From Bacteroidota bacterium (GTDB taxonomy: Bacteria > Bacteroidota > Bacteroidia > 2-12-FULL-35-15), in NCBI GenBank assembly GCA_025963775.1, contig JAOQAD010000040.1:248001-312000 (forward strand): a DNA stretch of 64,000 bases, read 5' to 3'. A program made the position numbers and the translations under genes. Each line of letters begins with the position of its first letter. The first letter of the stretch is position 1. The notes beneath the pieces were generated by a model that was not told the origin of the DNA, did no database searches, and saw nothing but the letters and a program-made list of their open reading frames with translations. Positions 62,008 through 64,000 of this stretch are shown piece by piece.

Positions 62008-62991
62008 TTATTTTTTTACATACATCACTTCTTTCACGGCCTTTACAACACGTGCTGCATTCGGCAGGGAAGCTTCGATCAATGTTGGTGCATAAGGTAA
62101 CGGAACATCTGCAGATGTTACACGCAGGATAGGCGCATCGAGGTAATCGAATGCATCTTTCTGCACTTTGAAGGTGATCTCGGAAGAGATGGAAGCCAAA
62201 GGCCATGCCTCTTCAACGATCACCAAACGGTTGGTCTTCTTAACGGAATTAACAATTGCATTATAATCGATCGGGCGAACGCTTCTCAGGTCGATCACTT
62301 CAGCGCTGATGCCTTCTTTTTCCAGTTCAGCTGCTGCTGCCATTGCCTGTTTCAGGATCTTTCCGAAAGAAACAATGGTTACGTCTTTTCCTTCTTTCTT
62401 AATGTCTGCAACACCGATAGGGATTATGTATTCGCCTTCAGGCACTTCGCCTTTGTCTCCGTACATCTGTTCACTTTCCATGAAGATCACTGGATCATTG
62501 TCGCGGATCGCTGATTTTAAAAGCCCTTTTGCATCGTATGGATTGGAAGGTACAACCACTTTCAGGCCCGGACAGTTGGCATACCAGTTCTCAAAAGCCT
62601 GGGAGTGCTGTGAGCTGAGCATTCCGGCAGAAGCCGTAGGCCCGCGGAATACCATGGGGCAGGAAAATTGTCCGCCGCTCATGCTTTTCATTTTTGCAGC
62701 GGAGTTGATGATCTGATCGATCGCCACCAGTGAAAAGTTGAAGGTCATAAATTCTACGATCGGGCGCAGGCCGTTTGTGGCTGCACCTACCGCGATCCCT
62801 GCAAAGCCAAGCTCTGCGATCGGGGTGTCGATGATCCGTTTCGGGCCGAATTCAGCGAGCATTCCTTTGCTGACTTTGTATGCACCGTTGTATTCGGCAA
62901 CTTCTTCGCCCATCAAAAATATTTTCTCATCTCTGCGCATTTCCTCGTTCATTGCTTCACGAAGCGCTTCACGGAATTCAATTGTTCTCAT
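62008..62991 (-). CDS. pdhB: Pyruvate dehydrogenase E1 component, beta subunit
   Basis: 327 residues. Typical transketolase-like central region: REALREAMNEEMRRDEKIFLMGEEVAEYNGAYK in sections, GIAVGAATNGLRPIVEF, PIAELGFAG and SSEITFKVQKDAFDYLDAP. With the alpha subunit it forms the thiamine pyrophosphate-dependent E1 that decarboxylates pyruvate. The alpha gene is not in the window. Start ATG 62991 fits the family MRTIEFREAL. Confidence 0.95.
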   Translation of the reverse strand: MRTIEFREALREAMNEEMRRDEKIFLMGEEVAEYNGAYKVSKGMLAEFGPKRIIDTPIAELGFAGIAVGAATNGLRPIVEFMTFNFSLVAIDQIINSAAKMKSMSGGQFSCPMVFRGPTASAGMLSSQHSQAFENWYANCPGLKVVVPSNPYDAKGLLKSAIRDNDPVIFMESEQMYGDKGEVPEGEYIIPIGVADIKKEGKDVTIVSFGKILKQAMAAAAELEKEGISAEVIDLRSVRPIDYNAIVNSVKKTNRLVIVEEAWPLASISSEITFKVQKDAFDYLDAPILRVTSADVPLPYAPTLIEASLPNAARVVKAVKEVMYVKK

Positions 62992-63088
62992 TTGCCTTGT
63001 TTTTATTGAATCACAAATTTAAGGATTTTATTCTACAGGCAACCAATTTCAGTGAATTTGCAAGGCTGGGCGGTCTTTTTTCAGCAAT

Positions 63089-63499
63089 TCACGGATCCGG
63101 TCTGAATGCGATAGCTTCGATCTCCACTAAATAATCAGGGTTTGCCAAACCGGCAACAATGACGCCTGTAATAACAGGCGGATGGCTTAATTTTTTCAAA
63201 AAATCCTGCGCTCCTTCAAATCCTTTCCGTACGTCCTGCCCCTGCACGATATAGATCGTCAGTTTAAACAAATCGTCCAGCCTGGCATCACAGAAATTCA
63301 AAGCAATTTCTATGTTCTTTAAAATATAGCCTGTTTGCTTCTTAATATCGCCTTTCCCGATTATTTCGAGGTCTTTCGTAATGGCATTTTGCCCCCCGAT
63401 GTAAATTGTATTTCCATTTCCTTTTGTAATGGCAATCTGAGAAAAAGCAGGATTTTTCAGTAATTCATCCGGGTTCATGAAATTTATTCGGTTGTTCAT
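63089..63499 (-). CDS. RidA/YjgF-family deaminase
   Basis: 136 residues: TIYIGGQNAITKDLEIIGKGDIKKQT, IEIALNFCDARLDDLFKLTIYI, ITGVIVAGLANPDYLVEIEAIA, the usual RidA core. The canonical catalytic Arg seen in RidA (in the VRKGFEG/PARS region) is not clearly placed, so enamine deamination is uncertain. An ATG at 63478 (MNPDELL) would shorten it by seven residues. No neighbouring operon partner. Confidence 0.88.
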   Translation of the reverse strand: MNNRINFMNPDELLKNPAFSQIAITKGNGNTIYIGGQNAITKDLEIIGKGDIKKQTGYILKNIEIALNFCDARLDDLFKLTIYIVQGQDVRKGFEGAQDFLKKLSHPPVITGVIVAGLANPDYLVEIEAIAFRPDP

Positions 63500-63609
63500 T
63501 GGCTTGAGTTTATGTTATACGGTAAACGCAGAAAAAAAAGTGCCACTGAAATGACCGTTTAGTAAAAGTCAATTCACCTGTCGGAGCTTTAAGGTGAGCA
63601 TCCCGGGAA

Positions 63610-64000
63610 TTAATTAATAATCTCTCCCGTGTTGTTGGCCAGCCTTTCACGCCATTTCCGGATTTCCTCAGGCGTTTGCCTCAGCCATTCTGTCACTACA
63701 CCAACTATTTTCAATGGTGCCAGGGAACGATAGGAGCGCGTCGGATTGCCCGGGAATTTTTTGTCGGTAACATTCGGATCATTCTCAAAACTCCCGGTCG
63801 GTTCAACAATATAAACACGTTCAGGCGCATCACCTTTGGCTAATGCAGCAGCAAGCCCCGCCCCATTCACCATGCCTGTGAAATAAATGTGATTCATTTT
63901 GAGTTCAGCCTTGTAATTAGAACTGCCTCCCGGCGTCAGCAAATCGCCAACCTGCAAATCGGCTTTCGTTCCATGGTAAAAAGGGCCTTTGTCAGATGGC
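63610..64000 (-). CDS. arr: NAD(+)-rifampin ADP-ribosyltransferase, 5' end outside window
   Basis: Open to the window edge, about 130 residues visible. Near the edge it reads GPFYHGTKADLQVGDLL, then NHIYFTG, RVYIVEPTGSFENDPN and KKFPGNPTRSYRS, and VVTEWLRQTPEE. The His, Tyr and Asp positions match the ADP-ribosyltransferase triad of Arr. It transfers ADP-ribose from NAD+ to rifampin; chromosomal copies in environmental bacteria are common and need not give clinical resistance. Only a few N-terminal residues are missing. Confidence 0.92.
   Translation of the reverse strand, partial: PSDKGPFYHGTKADLQVGDLLTPGGSSNYKAELKMNHIYFTGMVNGAGLAAALAKGDAPERVYIVEPTGSFENDPNVTDKKFPGNPTRSYRSLAPLKIVGVVTEWLRQTPEEIRKWRERLANNTGEIIN

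Overview
The window is a chromosomal segment of a Bacteroidota bacterium. The evidence is a large load of type IX secretion (T9SS) cargo with C-terminal sorting domains, a PorV/PorQ-type protein, a TonB-dependent receptor with an N-terminal carboxypeptidase-regulatory-like domain, DUF3127, GSCFA, HYC_CC_PP and bacterial GGGPS proteins, and promoter-like TAnnTTTG elements. Gene style and the gliding-type sorting domain fit Chitinophagales, Sphingobacteriales or Flavobacteriales-like lineages; I cannot place it more finely. Most of the window is ordinary, densely packed chromosome.

Layout. 1-4.4 kb: start of a secreted beta-propeller protein, a group III truncated haemoglobin, tRNA-Leu(CAG), a TPR/transmembrane signalling protein that lacks a phosphatase domain, and a sialidase-like T9SS cargo protein. 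4.4-9.6 kb: one leftward copper/heavy-metal operon of six genes (HYC_CC_PP protein, HMA-AraC regulator, HMA-DUF3347 protein, HMA-MauE membrane protein, multicopper oxidase with a C-terminal outer-membrane-like domain, metal-binding lipoprotein). 9.7-13.4 kb: DNA repair (exonuclease III, DUF72, LigD without a phosphoesterase domain). 13.6-21.1 kb: tRNA-Leu(UAG) and housekeeping genes (flavin reductase, DUF3127, GNAT, orphan OppC-like permease, GT2 plus flippase-like protein, RuvC, HIT, GreA). 21.2-30.3 kb: a three-gene surface operon (TonB receptor, 1403-residue T9SS cargo, PorV-like barrel).

30.6-45.1 kb: small secreted proteins including a Rieske-like lipoprotein without standard ligands, SAH hydrolase, a WG-repeat protein, then GGGPS, a ThiE/TenI-like protein, a PnuC/PnuT transporter and a NadR-type kinase. 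A TPP riboswitch with unusual insertions follows and precedes a TonB receptor, which is therefore probably a thiamine importer. After it come Nudix, GSCFA, LRR, RibF and LTA-synthase-like genes. 45.2-47.0 kb: atpD-atpC. 47.5-50.7 kb: an AT-rich block of small membrane proteins, with two paralogous TPR-SHOCT proteins joined to different membrane modules, a lipoprotein and a voltage-sensor-type potassium channel. This is the least explained gene set here. 50.7-56.2 kb: thioredoxin-reductase-like protein, hydrolase, MazG-like protein, rpsF-rpsR-rplI and dnaX. 56.3-61.9 kb: a 1865-residue repetitive adhesin with a type B sorting domain. 61.9-64 kb: pdhB, RidA and a partial rifampin ADP-ribosyltransferase gene.

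Functional threads: copper sensing, buffering and oxidation in one operon; thiamine salvage with possible overlap with nicotinamide riboside salvage; T9SS-dependent surface display by at least four loci; and intergenic spacers carrying inverted-repeat elements typical of repeated DNA. No CRISPR array, prophage, transposase or rRNA was seen.
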